Shown one piece after another: positions 36,119 through 45,518 of a stretch of 64,000 nucleotides of DNA; the stretch's first letter is position 1, and each line of letters starts with the position of its first letter. The DNA comes from Rhodococcus sp. KBS0724 (GTDB lineage: Bacteria > Actinomycetota > Actinomycetes > Mycobacteriales > Mycobacteriaceae). The stretch spans positions 577,501 through 641,500 of the forward strand of contig NZ_VCBX02000001.1 of NCBI RefSeq assembly GCF_005938745.2. Direction: 5' to 3'. The position numbers were made by a program, and so were the translations under genes. Below the pieces are notes generated by a model, which ran no database searches, had not been told where the DNA came from, and worked only from the letters and a program-made list of their open reading frames with translations.

Positions 36119-36688
36119 TTACTGTCCCAGTGGAGTGGGGCGGTAGTACTTACCCTCGTGATACAGCAGCGGTGCCGCAGCGGAATCGTCGTCCTCGTCG
36201 GCGTGGACTCGGGTGACAAGCCCGACAACAAGGGTGTGGTCACCCACCGGAATCAACTGATCGACGGTGACCCGCATCCAACTGGGCGTGCCGTGCAGAA
36301 CCGGCTCGCCGGTATCGAGGACGGCCCAGAGTGATTGATCGGCAAAACGCTGATCGGCGCTGCGTGCAAAGCGCTGCGCCAGATGCTGCTGGTGCTCACC
36401 GAGAAGATGAATGACCAAGGACTTTGCGGCCTTCAGCGCGGTGATGCTCGACGACGTCTCCGCGATGTTGAACGACACGAGCGGCGGTTCGAGTGAGAGC
36501 GAGGAGAACGAGGTGGCCGTGAAACCTACCGGTCCGGTGCCGGAGTCGAGGGTGACAACGGTGACTCCCGCAGGGTGACGGCCGAGTGCTGCCCGATAGT
36601 CGGCGGCACAGATGCCGGTGGACAACTCGGGCGTGGCGGTCGCGTCGGATGTGGTTGAGTTGGAAATATCGTTCGGCGTGTCAGACAA
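36119..36688 (-). CDS. Flavin reductase family protein (FMN-binding split barrel)
   Basis: 189 residues with the split-barrel reductase pattern: [49 protein letters not shown] and [13 protein letters not shown]. The first ~27 residues are polar, Ser/Thr-rich and probably disordered. Such enzymes reduce FMN with NAD(P)H and feed two-component monooxygenases; no monooxygenase gene is adjacent, so its partner is elsewhere. It ends at the shared terminator with gabD. Confidence 0.88.
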   Translation of the reverse strand: MSDTPNDISNSTTSDATATPELSTGICAADYRAALGRHPAGVTVVTLDSGTGPVGFTATSFSSLSLEPPLVSFNIAETSSSITALKAAKSLVIHLLGEHQQHLAQRFARSADQRFADQSLWAVLDTGEPVLHGTPSWMRVTVDQLIPVGDHTLVVGLVTRVHADEDDDSAAAPLLYHEGKYYRPTPLGQ

Positions 36689-36760
36689 CGGGGACTCTCC
36701 GGTGGGAAATATGGTCTTTCGCCCACTATAAGCGCGAGCCCGCCCTTACCTGGTCCGTAT

Positions 36761-37234
36761 CTAGTCCATCTCTACGGCAAGGCCCGCCGTTATCCGCAGC
36801 AGTTCCGGATACGTCGTGCGGAAGACCGTGTTCGGATGGCCCGCCGCGGCCCACAGGATCGGGTACTGCTCGAGCGCGGTATCGACATAGGTCGGCAGAT
36901 TCGTGGGATGCCCGAGCGGCGCAATTCCGCCGATCGGTTGGCCGGTTGCAGCTTTGACCATCTCCAGCGGAGCCCGCGTCAGTTTGCCCTCGAGGCGCTC
37001 ACCCGTCGCCTGCAGGTTGACCTGATGTGCGCCTGATACCAGCAACAACACCGGATCGTCGTCGAGTAGGAAGACGAGTGACTTGGTGATTGCGCCCACC
37101 TCCACCCCGACAGCTGCCGCTGCTTCCTCGGCAGTGTGCGTCGCGTCGGCTTGCGTGACGATGACGCCGTGATGGCCGCGAGCGATCAGGGTTTCGGCGA
37201 CGTGCGAGGCGTTGGGGTGGAGGAGGCTCGTCAT
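36761..37234 (-). CDS. YbaK/EbsC-family aminoacyl-tRNA deacylase
   Basis: 157 residues of the YbaK/ProX fold. The family core is the lysine in AITKSLVFLLDDDPVLLLVSG, followed by RAPLEMVKAATGQPIGGIAPLGHP, the GGxxPxGH loop that positions the aminoacyl-tRNA. Members clear Cys-tRNA(Pro) or Ala-tRNA(Pro); which one cannot be told here. Stand-alone gene between the flavin reductase and the DUF3533-like protein, all on the minus strand. Confidence 0.9.
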   Translation of the reverse strand: MTSLLHPNASHVAETLIARGHHGVIVTQADATHTAEEAAAAVGVEVGAITKSLVFLLDDDPVLLLVSGAHQVNLQATGERLEGKLTRAPLEMVKAATGQPIGGIAPLGHPTNLPTYVDTALEQYPILWAAAGHPNTVFRTTYPELLRITAGLAVEMD

Positions 37235-37250
37235 GAATTCAAGAGTAGGA

Positions 37251-38354
37251 CTAGTCGGCGATTGTCACAGCCGGAGTGGGCACTGTGTCGGCGGACTTTC
37301 GGTTCTTCCTGATTGTAAATCCGAACAACATGGCGGCACCGACCACGGCGTACAGGAAAAGCGTCAGTACGGGCTGGCCGACTCCGACGTTGCCGAAGTA
37401 CACGATGCTTCGAACACCCTCGGTGCCCGCGCCCGGAGTGATCCACCGACCGATCGCGGCATAGAACGACGGGAGCACATTCGAGCCGAAAGCGCCTCCG
37501 GCACTGGGATTGCCGAGGATGACAAACACTGCGATCGCCAGCGGAACGGCGAGGACGCCGATTGCCGCACGGAGTCCGACCGTGAACATCGCGGTACCGA
37601 ACACGACAGCACTGCCCAACAGGGAGAGCGGGAGCCAGTGTCCGGCAAAGGTTCCGAGAACGTGTGACGTGATGAGTGCGCCCAGCGCTCCGGATATAAC
37701 CGAGTACACCGCGATCACACCGGTGTGCGCCGCTGCCTGACGAAGTGTCTTCGGTGCCCCGATGAACAGGCCGATTGCGGCGGCAAAGAGGTAGCCGCCG
37801 ACAACCCAGCCGATCGAGAGGTAGAAGCCGGACAGGCCGCGGTTGTCGTGAGCGCCCACCGGAATCTCGTCACGCACCACGAACTCGCGGTTCTGGCTGC
37901 CCTCGACCTGGGCAAAGATCGATTCGAGTGACGTCGCAATGGAACTGCCGCCCGCGCTGGCGGTGATCAGGGTGTCGGCGCCGGCCGGATTGATGACAAA
38001 CGCTCCCTGGATCTCGCGATCGTGGAGCATCCGACGCGCTACGGCGGTGTTGTCGACAACACGCGCGTCGAGGGGACTGCCGTCGATGGCGTTGAGCTTG
38101 TCGGCGATCTGCTGATCCATGCCGGCTGGAGTGCCCTGATCTGCGATGACCGCAATCTCGATGTCACGCGGCGTCGGCTGATGGAACGCGGCGACGTAGC
38201 TGAGGATGAAGCCCATCTGCAGCAGGATCATGCCGACGAACAGCGCCACCATGACTTTCGGGGCGCCGTATTTGGCCAGCAGGTTGTCGCTGGGGTGTTC
38301 GTGCTGAGGTGTGGGTGTTTCCGGTGCGGCGTGTGCCGGATGCGTAGTGGTCAC
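37251..38354 (-). CDS. DUF3533/YhgE-Pip-like ABC-2-type membrane protein
   Basis: 367 residues from the GTG at 38354. One N-terminal membrane segment (about 40-60) leads to a ~140-residue extracytoplasmic domain (IEIAVIADQGTPAGMDQQIADKL, then NREFVVRDEIPVG). Five to six membrane segments follow toward the C terminus. This is the layout of DUF3533/YhgE-type proteins related to ABC-2 permeases, several of which are linked to export or phage-receptor roles. No ATPase partner is nearby. Divergent from a TetR regulator whose tandem operators occupy the shared promoter region, so it is almost certainly regulated by it, as an efflux-like system. Confidence 0.82.
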   Translation of the reverse strand: MTTTHPAHAAPETPTPQHEHPSDNLLAKYGAPKVMVALFVGMILLQMGFILSYVAAFHQPTPRDIEIAVIADQGTPAGMDQQIADKLNAIDGSPLDARVVDNTAVARRMLHDREIQGAFVINPAGADTLITASAGGSSIATSLESIFAQVEGSQNREFVVRDEIPVGAHDNRGLSGFYLSIGWVVGGYLFAAAIGLFIGAPKTLRQAAAHTGVIAVYSVISGALGALITSHVLGTFAGHWLPLSLLGSAVVFGTAMFTVGLRAAIGVLAVPLAIAVFVILGNPSAGGAFGSNVLPSFYAAIGRWITPGAGTEGVRSIVYFGNVGVGQPVLTLFLYAVVGAAMLFGFTIRKNRKSADTVPTPAVTIAD

Positions 38355-38386
38355 GATGAGTCCTGATCTTGTCGAAAGTAAAGAGC

Positions 38387-38415
38387 TTGTCAATACCCGA
38401 GGTATTGAATACTCT
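38387..38415 (+). promoter_or_regulatory. Promoter of the TetR gene (leaderless)
   Basis: TTGTCA at 38387-38392, a 17-bp spacer and TACTCT at 38410-38415. A start of transcription 7-8 nt later coincides with the GTG start codon at 38423, implying a leaderless mRNA. Confidence 0.65.
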
Positions 38416-38422
38416 AGGTATC
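38391..38422. promoter_or_regulatory. Two tandem TetR operators
   Basis: CAATACCCGAGGTATTG (38391-38407) is a perfect inverted repeat. GAATACTCTAGGTATC (38407-38422) is a near copy 16 bp on. The shared form is AATAC-Y-C-K-AGGTAT. They cover the spacer and -10 of the tetR promoter and the region upstream of the divergent membrane-protein gene, fitting autorepression and control of that gene. Confidence 0.75.
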
Positions 38423-39076
38423 GTGACTGAATCCCGTCAACCGGACTTCGTGCCGGCAACCCGCCCCGGACGCGACGTTGTGCGGCAAAGACTGCTCGAC
38501 GCTGCAGCGGAAGAATTTGCGGAGCAAGGATTCAGTGCTGCACGTCTCACCGAAGTGGCCCGCCGAGCGGGCTTCACGAAGGGGGCCGTCTACTCCAACT
38601 TCGAATCCAAACAAGATCTGTTTGCCGAACTTTTTGCGCAACGATCACTCGAACTTGCCGGGCGGGTGCTTGCCGAGATCGCGGGCATGAGCCCCACCGA
38701 CGCCGCCGGCAAAAGTGGTGAAGCGATCGCGTCGTGGATGGCGGGCAACCCCGGATGGTTACTGCTCGTCCTCGAATTCGGAGTCCTCGCCGGGCGTGAT
38801 CCGCAGATTGCCCAGGCGTACCTCCGAGAGCGTCGGCACCTGCGAAGTCAACTGGTGGAATTGATCGGTGCACGGGCCAGTGAATGGGGCGTCGAGGATG
38901 CCTTCGACGTGCGGACTACGGCAATCTCGTTGATGGCCTTGATCTCCGGATTGGTGCTCGAACACTCCGTTGACCCGGAAGAAGTCGATCAGCAGGCAAT
39001 GGGCGCCGCAGTGACCGCTCTCTTCGCCGGTGCGGTCGCGCGGGCGGGACTGCCCACGGCCACCGGATATTACTGA
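38423..39076 (+). CDS. TetR-family transcriptional regulator
   Basis: 217 residues from the GTG at 38423; the longer in-frame start at 38369 would extend through the operators. N-terminal TetR HTH (about 20-65: LLDAAAEEFAEQGFSAARLTEVARRAGFTKGAVYSNFESK) and a helical ligand domain. A GTG directly after the second operator and a promoter placing +1 at the GTG indicate leaderless translation. It probably represses itself and the divergent DUF3533-like gene in response to an unknown, perhaps lipophilic, ligand. Confidence 0.92.
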   Translation: MTESRQPDFVPATRPGRDVVRQRLLDAAAEEFAEQGFSAARLTEVARRAGFTKGAVYSNFESKQDLFAELFAQRSLELAGRVLAEIAGMSPTDAAGKSGEAIASWMAGNPGWLLLVLEFGVLAGRDPQIAQAYLRERRHLRSQLVELIGARASEWGVEDAFDVRTTAISLMALISGLVLEHSVDPEEVDQQAMGAAVTALFAGAVARAGLPTATGYY

Positions 39077-39510
39077 CGAGCAAGGTGGGGATCGGGCGTC
39101 GTCTCGAGTTCTCGACGCAGGAAGATTTCGGAGGATTCGCCCGGGAGTAACAGGACACCGGCGTCGGCGTACCCCATTGCGCGATAGAAGTTCTGGGCTG
39201 ATTCGTCCGCGAGTGTGGAGGTGAGAACGCTCGAATATCCCGCACGGTGCATATCGGTTTCCCAATATTCGACCAAGGATCGCCCGGTGCCCTGGCCGCG
39301 GTCCGAAGGCAGAACGGTGAGCATGTTCATGAACGGAATCTCGTCCCAGAACAAGCCCCAGCGGAGCCACCCGATTGGAGCGTCGTTGTGCTCAGCGATC
39401 AGAATCCGGCCGCGTTCGACCACGGACGCGAGTTCCTCGGCTGCGATGTGTGAGTCGTTCTCGTGTAGGAACGGCAAGTCTGTCTGTGCTGCAACGCGAA
39501 TGTTCACCAC
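39070..39510 (-). CDS. GNAT-family N-acetyltransferase
   Basis: 146 residues with the GNAT acetyl-CoA site LTVLPSDRGQGTGRSLVEYWE (motif A, about 62-82), the preceding beta strands (ILIAEHNDAPIGWLRWG) and the C-terminal AQNFYRAMGYADAG motif B. The acceptor is unknown; small GNATs like this modify amines, peptides or antibiotics. The start is a GTG at 39510. The 3' end overlaps the convergent tetR gene by 7 nt. Confidence 0.88.
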   Translation of the reverse strand: MVNIRVAAQTDLPFLHENDSHIAAEELASVVERGRILIAEHNDAPIGWLRWGLFWDEIPFMNMLTVLPSDRGQGTGRSLVEYWETDMHRAGYSSVLTSTLADESAQNFYRAMGYADAGVLLLPGESSEIFLRRELETTPDPHLARQ

Positions 39511-39697
39511 GCAAACCAGTATCGCCGTTCAGTCACAGACGGTGATGTTCAGCTTGGTCCGGCGGTATCTGCACGTAACCCGCCGGGTCTTCGTTCCCGC
39601 GCGCTGATTGTTCATCCGCAGGCGAAATTTGGCGCGCGGTTGAACAATTGCCCTGCGGCTGTAACTGCAGAAAGTTTCAATTCGGGCATAACGAATA

Positions 39698-39731
39698 AAA
39701 CGCCCGCGACCGGAATCGGCCGCGGGCGTTT
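39698..39731 (-). terminator. Intrinsic terminator of the DUF475 gene
   Basis: AAACGCCCGCG pairs with CGCGGGCGTTT (with one internal mismatch deeper in the stem), loop GAAT. On the minus strand the stem is followed by TTTTATT. It lies just past the stop of the DUF475 gene. Confidence 0.85.
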
Positions 39732-39743
39732 CTACGAACAAAC

Positions 39744-40865
39744 TCAGACTGTGGCTGGAGTGTTCTCGTCGAGTTTCGGATCTTCATTCGCGATCCGCTT
39801 GTTTCGGATGACGCTGCTGATAAACGCGGCGCCGATCAAGAAGACACCAACAAGGCCGGTGATGATCTCGTTGATGTGAACACCGATGGACACCATCAGG
39901 ATGATCGCCAAAGCGCCGATGGCCCAGTGAGCGCCGTGCTCGAGGTAGACGTAGTCGGACAGCGTGCCCTTGCGGACGAGGAAGACGGTGATGGAGCGGA
40001 CGAACATCGCGCCGACAAAGCCGAGGCCGAGAGCGATGATGATCGGGTCCGAGGTGATGGCAAATGCGCCGATTACGCCGTCGAAGGAGAAGGACGCGTC
40101 GAGAACCTCGAGGTACAGGAACAGGAAGAACCCGGCCTTACCAGTCGCTTTGGCCAGTTCGGAGGGGCCGCCGGACTTGGCGCTCTCCTCGTCTTCGTCC
40201 TCTTCGGGCAGGTTGAAGAGTTCACCCAATCCGTTGACGGCAATGTACGTGATCATGCCGAGCACGCCGGAGATCATGACCGTCGTGACTTTGTCGTCTG
40301 CAGCGAGGAACGAACCTGCCAGAACCAGGATGAGGCCGGCAACAACAACGGAGAGCTGATCCAGCTTGCCGATACGCGCAAGGGGCCTCTCGAGCCAGGA
40401 CAGCCAGGTGATCTCACGCTCTTCGAAGATGAAGCCGAGGAACAGCATCAGTAGGAACATGCCACCGAATGCCGCGATGGTCGGGTGAGCGTCGGTGATC
40501 AGTGTTTCGTAGCTCGGATCGCCGTTGGGGAAGTACGCGGCGTCGTCGGCCGGCGGGTTCAGCGCGAGGTCGAGTGCCGCGATCGGACCGAGGCCCGATG
40601 CCGCCCACACGATGACAAGCGGGAACACCAGACGCATACCGAACACCGCGATGACGATGCCGACGGTGAGGAAGATCTTCTGCCAGAAATCGCTCATTCT
40701 TCGCAGAACGGTGGCATTGATGACGGCGTTGTCGAAGGAAAGTGAAATTTCCAGAATTGACAGGATGACAACGAGGAAGAGAGCCTCGGGGCCGCCGTAG
40801 ATGAACGCGACGATCATCGCGATGATCGAAATGCCGATGGACAAACCGAATATTCGCAGTACCAC
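39744..40865 (-). CDS. DUF475 / TerC-family integral membrane protein
   Basis: 373 residues with about nine membrane segments. Two conserved acidic intramembrane motifs typical of the TerC superfamily are visible: ILEISLSFDNAVINA near 37-51 and YLEVLDASFSFDGVIGAF near 240-257. An acidic cytoplasmic loop (LPEEDEDEES) lies between. DUF475 proteins are predicted metal-ion transporters or sensors working with TerD proteins. It is encoded 140 bp from TerD on the same strand at the edge of the Ter cluster, consistent with that partnership. The start is a GTG at 40865. Confidence 0.9.
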   Translation of the reverse strand: MVLRIFGLSIGISIIAMIVAFIYGGPEALFLVVILSILEISLSFDNAVINATVLRRMSDFWQKIFLTVGIVIAVFGMRLVFPLVIVWAASGLGPIAALDLALNPPADDAAYFPNGDPSYETLITDAHPTIAAFGGMFLLMLFLGFIFEEREITWLSWLERPLARIGKLDQLSVVVAGLILVLAGSFLAADDKVTTVMISGVLGMITYIAVNGLGELFNLPEEDEDEESAKSGGPSELAKATGKAGFFLFLYLEVLDASFSFDGVIGAFAITSDPIIIALGLGFVGAMFVRSITVFLVRKGTLSDYVYLEHGAHWAIGALAIILMVSIGVHINEIITGLVGVFLIGAAFISSVIRNKRIANEDPKLDENTPATV

Positions 40866-41005
40866 GGAGCGTGGCCCTTTCTAGTTGGTCAGTGCGCAGT
40901 GGTTACTGCAGCGGTTATCTCACCGCAATCGAAACGAAGCCGGGGAGAGTTCCACAGCGTACTGCGGAACTCTCCCTTTGGTCAGCTCGACGGAGGGTCG
41001 ACTAT

Positions 41006-41581
41006 TTAGACGTTGACGCCGTAGTCGCGTGCGATGCCCGCGAGGCCCGAGGCGTAGCCCTGGCCGATAGCGCGGAACTTCCACTCGGCGCCGTTGCGGT
41101 ACAGCTCGCCGAAGACCATTGCGGTCTCGGTGGAAGCGTCCTCGGACAGGTCGTAGCGGGCAAGCTCGTTGCCGTTGGACTTGTCGACGACGCGGATGTA
41201 CGCGTTGCGGACCTGGCCGAAGGACTGCGAGCGTGCTTCTGCGTCGTAGATCGAGACGGGGAAGACGACGCTCTCGATGTTGGCCGGGACAGCAGCGAGG
41301 TTCACGTCGATCTGCTCGTCGTCGCCTTCGCCTTCACCGTCGGTGTTGTCACCCTTGTGCTCGATCGAGCCGTCGGGCGAACGCAGGTTGTTGAAGAAGA
41401 TGAAGTGCTGGTCGGAGACGACCTTCTTGTCTGCACCTGCGCCGATTGCGCTGGCGTCGAGGTCGAAGGCTGCGCCGGTGGTGGAACGTGCGTCCCAGCC
41501 CAGGCCGACGACCACTGCGGTCAGGTTCGGGGCCTCCTTCGTGAGAGAGACATTGCCGCCTTTGGTCAAGCTGACGCCCAT
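41006..41581 (-). CDS. terD: TerD-family calcium-binding stress protein
   Basis: 191 residues, the normal length for a single TerD domain. It begins [17 protein letters not shown] and has the acidic calcium-binding loop [14 protein letters not shown] (near 77-90) and the C-terminal [11 protein letters not shown] motif. TerD proteins bind calcium and are needed for tellurite and other stress tolerance. It starts divergently from the enzyme operon at 41741 with 159 bp between, and lies next to the DUF475 gene. Confidence 0.94.
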   Translation of the reverse strand: MGVSLTKGGNVSLTKEAPNLTAVVVGLGWDARSTTGAAFDLDASAIGAGADKKVVSDQHFIFFNNLRSPDGSIEHKGDNTDGEGEGDDEQIDVNLAAVPANIESVVFPVSIYDAEARSQSFGQVRNAYIRVVDKSNGNELARYDLSEDASTETAMVFGELYRNGAEWKFRAIGQGYASGLAGIARDYGVNV

Positions 41582-41740
41582 TCAGGGGTCCTTTCAAGAG
41601 AAGAGACATGACCCGCGACGACGATTGGCCGTCTTGGGAATGTGTTTACCTCCTCCACCCTAACGGCACTTCGGGTGTGGCTGCGGTAACAGTGGAAATC
41701 GAAACGGAAGCGCAAGCAGTCGGCCCCGTAGGATTCAATC

Positions 41741-42970
41741 GTGGTAGGCAGATGGTCGGAGCGCTTCAATCGGGGGGTGAGCGTGGAGGAGTCGATCAGT
41801 CGTGCGCGGGAGGCGCAGACTGCGATGGTCTCGGCGTTTCTCGATATGGACAAGCGTCAGACGATTGCTTCCGCTGCTGTCAAAGCGTCGACAGAACTGT
41901 TTCCCGAGCGTGGCCTGGGCGAGGCCTGGAAACCGGTTCGGGACAAGTGCTACGTGGCGGTGTCGAACTACCTGTCCACGAGCGAGCAGTACGGGAACGA
42001 CCAGGCTCTCCATCGTGACGCGCGCACTGCCACTGCGGCCTTCGAGAAGTCGGTGGCCGAGCTGGTAGCCGCAGCTCAAAGTATTGATGCGTTCTACAAC
42101 GGGAATCGCGCGCACCTCGAGCAAGCCACCGCGACGATGTCCACGATTCCGGTTCTCGGCCACCAGGCGCGCTCGGCGGCCGAGGCTGCTCGCCGCGCAT
42201 TGAGCGATACCGATCGGCGCTATTGCGAGTATCCGTCGGTTGTTGCGTCGTCGGAGCATCTGGACGCGGCTGTGGCCGCACTCGCACGGGCGGAACGCGG
42301 CGAACGGGCAGACGAAATCCGGGTCGAAGCCGAACGGGTTACCGCCGCGGCAGCAGCACTCACGGAAGCATTGGCACAGGCACCGTCCACGCAGCGACAT
42401 GCGCAGACGACGGTCTCGGCCGTGTCGACAAGGCTGGCGGCGGTGCGAACGCGGGTGGACCGCCTCGACCCTGCGTATTCGGCTTTGCTTCGGGAGTTCA
42501 ATGCCGCGAGTTCAGCTGATCTGGTCAACAACAGCAGTCGGAGTCGTGAACATATCGATAACGCCGCTGCCGATTTGAACGAGGCAATGCAGGCTTTGGA
42601 TGTGGGTAATCCGGAGCATGCCTTGGCGTTGATGGCAGACGCGCGCGTTCATCTTGCTGAGGCGGAAGCCTGCGTCGATGCTGTGACGGATCGGTTGACA
42701 ACACTTCGGGCAGTTCGGGCGGATCCGACAGAAAAAGAGCGTCAGGTCCGCTTTCGGTTGAAAGACGCGCAAATGTTTGCCGTCAATCACGGTTTGGTGG
42801 CGGAATGGGGGTCTGTTCTCGATGCGCAATTGGCGCGGATCGAACGGGCGGCTGCGTCACTGACGGGAACTCATCCGGACTACTGGTCGTATGTCATGCA
42901 GTTGGATTCGGTTTCGGCGTTCATCGCCGAAGTCGTCGAAAAGATGCGGACGCAAGCAGGAAGACGCTGA
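41741..42970 (+). CDS. Helical coiled-coil protein of the Ter cluster
   Basis: About 409 residues if the GTG at 41741 is used; a GTG at 41783 preceded by GGGGGG is a plausible alternative. Almost wholly helical, Ala/Glu/Arg-rich, with repeated heptad-like stretches (LDAAVAALARAERGERADEIRVEAERVT is one), no membrane segment and no catalytic motif. I do not recognise a named family, but its place as first gene of the Ter enzyme operon suggests a scaffold or sensor partner for TerD/TerB. Confidence 0.75.
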   Translation: MVGRWSERFNRGVSVEESISRAREAQTAMVSAFLDMDKRQTIASAAVKASTELFPERGLGEAWKPVRDKCYVAVSNYLSTSEQYGNDQALHRDARTATAAFEKSVAELVAAAQSIDAFYNGNRAHLEQATATMSTIPVLGHQARSAAEAARRALSDTDRRYCEYPSVVASSEHLDAAVAALARAERGERADEIRVEAERVTAAAAALTEALAQAPSTQRHAQTTVSAVSTRLAAVRTRVDRLDPAYSALLREFNAASSADLVNNSSRSREHIDNAAADLNEAMQALDVGNPEHALALMADARVHLAEAEACVDAVTDRLTTLRAVRADPTEKERQVRFRLKDAQMFAVNHGLVAEWGSVLDAQLARIERAAASLTGTHPDYWSYVMQLDSVSAFIAEVVEKMRTQAGRR

Positions 42971-43080
42971 CCAGGAACTGAAAAAGCAGGCCGGGGCCGA
43001 TCGGGGGATCGGGATCTACACCCGAAATCAAGTGGGGGGAATGAAACGTGGAATTGCCATCGGTCATAGAGAGAAGAGAC

Positions 43081-44238
43081 ATGCAGCACTTTCAACACCT
43101 CGAGGATGACGTGCGGGAACAACTGTTCCTGCACGTTCCCCGGACCTTCAGCGATTCCGACGAGCGAGATCTGCTGGCGATCGCATTGGGTGCGACTCTG
43201 TACGTTCCCGCCACGCGGGCAAGTTTGGCCGAACTCGTGGAAAAGCGTGCTGCCGAGGGTGTCAGTTCGATGGTTCTCGATCTCGAGGACGCAGTCGCAG
43301 ACGACGAGGTGGAAGCAGCGCGGGCCAACGCAGTGTCCGCGCTCGACAAGATCGCGGCGACGGATGCGGTCGGCATGTTGCTCTTCGTCCGGGTCCGTGA
43401 AGTCTCCGACATCGCGGACATTGCCCGATCGCTGACGATTGGGCGGGATGCGCTGACGGGGTTTGTGATCCCCAAGTTCGGGAGCGAATCCGGTGAGTCG
43501 TTCCTCGACGCGGTAGCCGACGCATCCGCAGCGCTCGGAAAGCACCTGTACGCCATGCCGGTGCTCGAGTCGCCGGAATTGGTGCACCGTGATACCCGCG
43601 ATCATGAATTGCGCAGTGTCCAGGAGATTCTGACTCGCCATCGGGATCGCATTCTTGCGGTTCGTATCGGTGCCACTGACATGTGCAGCACGTTCGGCAT
43701 CCGCCGCGACCGCGACTTGACGATCTACGACGTGCGCGTGGTTGTCGATGTCATCGCCGACATCGTCAATTACCTTGGCCGAGCCGATGGTTCGGGCTTT
43801 GTCATCACCGGACCGGTGTGGGAGTACTTCGCGGATCACGAGCGTATGTTCCGCCCGATGCTGCGTGCGACGCCGTTCGAGGAGCATGACGCGGTGAGAT
43901 TCCGCCAGCACCTGGTGAGCCGTGACCTGGACGGTCTGTTGCGGGAAATCGCGTTGGACCGGGCCAATGGCATTCAAGGTAAGACGGTTATTCACCCGTC
44001 GCACGTTGCCGCGGTCAACGCATTGTCCGCAGTCACGCATGAGGAGTACCACGACGCTCTCGACATCCTGGGTGTCGAGGTAGGCGGAGTACAGGCGTCC
44101 GGCTACCGGAACAAGATGAACGAGATGAAGCCGCACCGTAACTGGGCTCGGCAGACTGCGCTGCGCGCACACGTCTTCGGGGTGACCAACAAAGGGATCA
44201 CGTTTGTCGAACTGCTGACGGCGTTGGTCGATCGATGA
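43081..44238 (+). CDS. HpcH/HpaI aldolase / citrate-lyase beta-like enzyme of the Ter module
   Basis: 385 residues from the ATG at 43081 (QHFQHLEDDVREQLF), preceded by GAGAAGAG; a GTG at 43048 would add 11. The TIM-barrel lyase motifs are present: ALGATLYVPATR, SSMVLDLEDAVADDEV (Asp/Glu metal ligands), a glutamate in PVLESPE, RIGATDM and GKTVIHPSHV. Family enzymes cleave or form C-C bonds of CoA or keto-acid substrates. In comparative analyses of Ter systems this lyase belongs to a predicted nucleoside-like metabolite pathway. It overlaps the next gene as ATGA. Confidence 0.9.
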   Translation: MQHFQHLEDDVREQLFLHVPRTFSDSDERDLLAIALGATLYVPATRASLAELVEKRAAEGVSSMVLDLEDAVADDEVEAARANAVSALDKIAATDAVGMLLFVRVREVSDIADIARSLTIGRDALTGFVIPKFGSESGESFLDAVADASAALGKHLYAMPVLESPELVHRDTRDHELRSVQEILTRHRDRILAVRIGATDMCSTFGIRRDRDLTIYDVRVVVDVIADIVNYLGRADGSGFVITGPVWEYFADHERMFRPMLRATPFEEHDAVRFRQHLVSRDLDGLLREIALDRANGIQGKTVIHPSHVAAVNALSAVTHEEYHDALDILGVEVGGVQASGYRNKMNEMKPHRNWARQTALRAHVFGVTNKGITFVELLTALVDR

Positions 44239-45518
44239 CCAGCAGTGTGGGGTCGATTCCCTGGGCCACAGAAGAATTCGGATTGGATCTTGTTCACGGC
44301 GACTCTGCCGTCGGACGGACGGTGCCGGAGTTGGTGATTCCCGGACTGCGCCGCAACCCGCGCCGGGCGCACCTGTTGGTGTCGACGGTACTCGGTAAAC
44401 ACATTCCGACGCAGCCGTCGGTCGTCATCGGGGCCGCCGAGGATCTGGGTGACCTGGTGCGCGAGCGACTGGGCGTTGGCGTCGATGTCGTGGTACTCGG
44501 ATTTGCCGAAACTGCAACAGGTTTGGGTCATTGTGTTGCTGCCCGCCTGCATGCCCACTGCTACCTGCATTCGACGCGCCGCGACGTACCAGGGGCTACC
44601 ACCCTGGCCGGGTTCGAGGAGGGGCACTCGCATGCGACGAGCCACCTGATGCAACCGACGTCGGCGGAACTGTTCGAGAACAATTTGCCTTTGGTATTGG
44701 TGGACGACGAAATATCGACCGGTGCAACAGCTATCGATGCGATCCGCGCACTACACAGCCAGTGTCCGCGCGAGCGGTACGTCGTGGCCTCGTTGGTGGA
44801 CATGAGGACCGATGAACATCGCGCAGCCAGTGCGGATGCCGCAGCGGAACTGGGTGTGGCTATCGACTACGTCAGTCTCGCGTCCGGTTCCACGGTCCTA
44901 CCGTTCGGGCTGACGGAACGAGTGACGGCACTGGATGCTCCCACTCTCAATATTGTCGGTACCGATCGAGGTTCGGTTACCGCTGTGGACCTGCCGTGGC
45001 CGCCGGCAGTGCCGGACGGCGGCCGGCACGGATTCCTCGACGTGGATTCGGCAGATTTCGACAACGCCGTCGAAACCGCTGTCACGGTTCTTGATTCGAC
45101 GGTGGCGCCAGACCGTGCACTGATCGTGGTCGGTCACGAAGAGTTGATGTATCTCCCTCTCCGCATTGCGAGCGGTCTCGAACGTGGCGGCCGCCAGGTG
45201 CGGTACCAGACGACAACGCGATCTCCCGCGTACGTCATGGATCACGCGGGCTACCCACTGCGTCGTGGATTCACCTTTGTCGCACCGGAATCGGGCGAGA
45301 ACGAGCCGCGCTTCCTCTACAACGCCCAGTGGCCGGACGCAGCCGTCGACGCACTTGTCGTCCTGATCGTGGATGAACCTGCCGACACCGATCGTCTGAC
45401 GGCGCCCGACGGTGTTGTCGAGGCCTTGAGAAATGCCGGGACCGATGTTGTCGTGGCAACGGTGCGCGGCGCAAACCCGTCGACGTTGCGGGATTCGAGA
45501 GAAGGTGAAGGCAAATGA
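44235..45518 (+). CDS. Phosphoribosyltransferase with C-terminal TRSP-type domain (Ter module)
   Basis: 427 residues. The PRPP-binding loop VLVDDEISTGATA is at 154-166, so the N-terminal ~230 residues are an orotate-PRTase-like domain. The C-terminal part (about 280-420), with SPAYVMDHAGYPLRRGFTF, corresponds to the domain usually paired with it in Ter operons. Overlaps both neighbours by ATGA. Predicted to attach or remove ribose phosphate on an unknown base as part of the Ter-linked metabolite pathway. Confidence 0.88.
   Translation: MTSSVGSIPWATEEFGLDLVHGDSAVGRTVPELVIPGLRRNPRRAHLLVSTVLGKHIPTQPSVVIGAAEDLGDLVRERLGVGVDVVVLGFAETATGLGHCVAARLHAHCYLHSTRRDVPGATTLAGFEEGHSHATSHLMQPTSAELFENNLPLVLVDDEISTGATAIDAIRALHSQCPRERYVVASLVDMRTDEHRAASADAAAELGVAIDYVSLASGSTVLPFGLTERVTALDAPTLNIVGTDRGSVTAVDLPWPPAVPDGGRHGFLDVDSADFDNAVETAVTVLDSTVAPDRALIVVGHEELMYLPLRIASGLERGGRQVRYQTTTRSPAYVMDHAGYPLRRGFTFVAPESGENEPRFLYNAQWPDAAVDALVVLIVDEPADTDRLTAPDGVVEALRNAGTDVVVATVRGANPSTLRDSREGEGK

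Noticed and set aside
41582..41740. Divergent Ter promoter region as a possible tRNA or riboswitch site
   Set aside because: No cloverleaf or known aptamer pattern; AT-poor sequence without a clear operator.
42880..44172. A 430-codon minus-strand frame opposite the HpcH-type lyase gene
   Set aside because: No domain resemblance; the plus strand encodes an intact lyase with operon overlaps.
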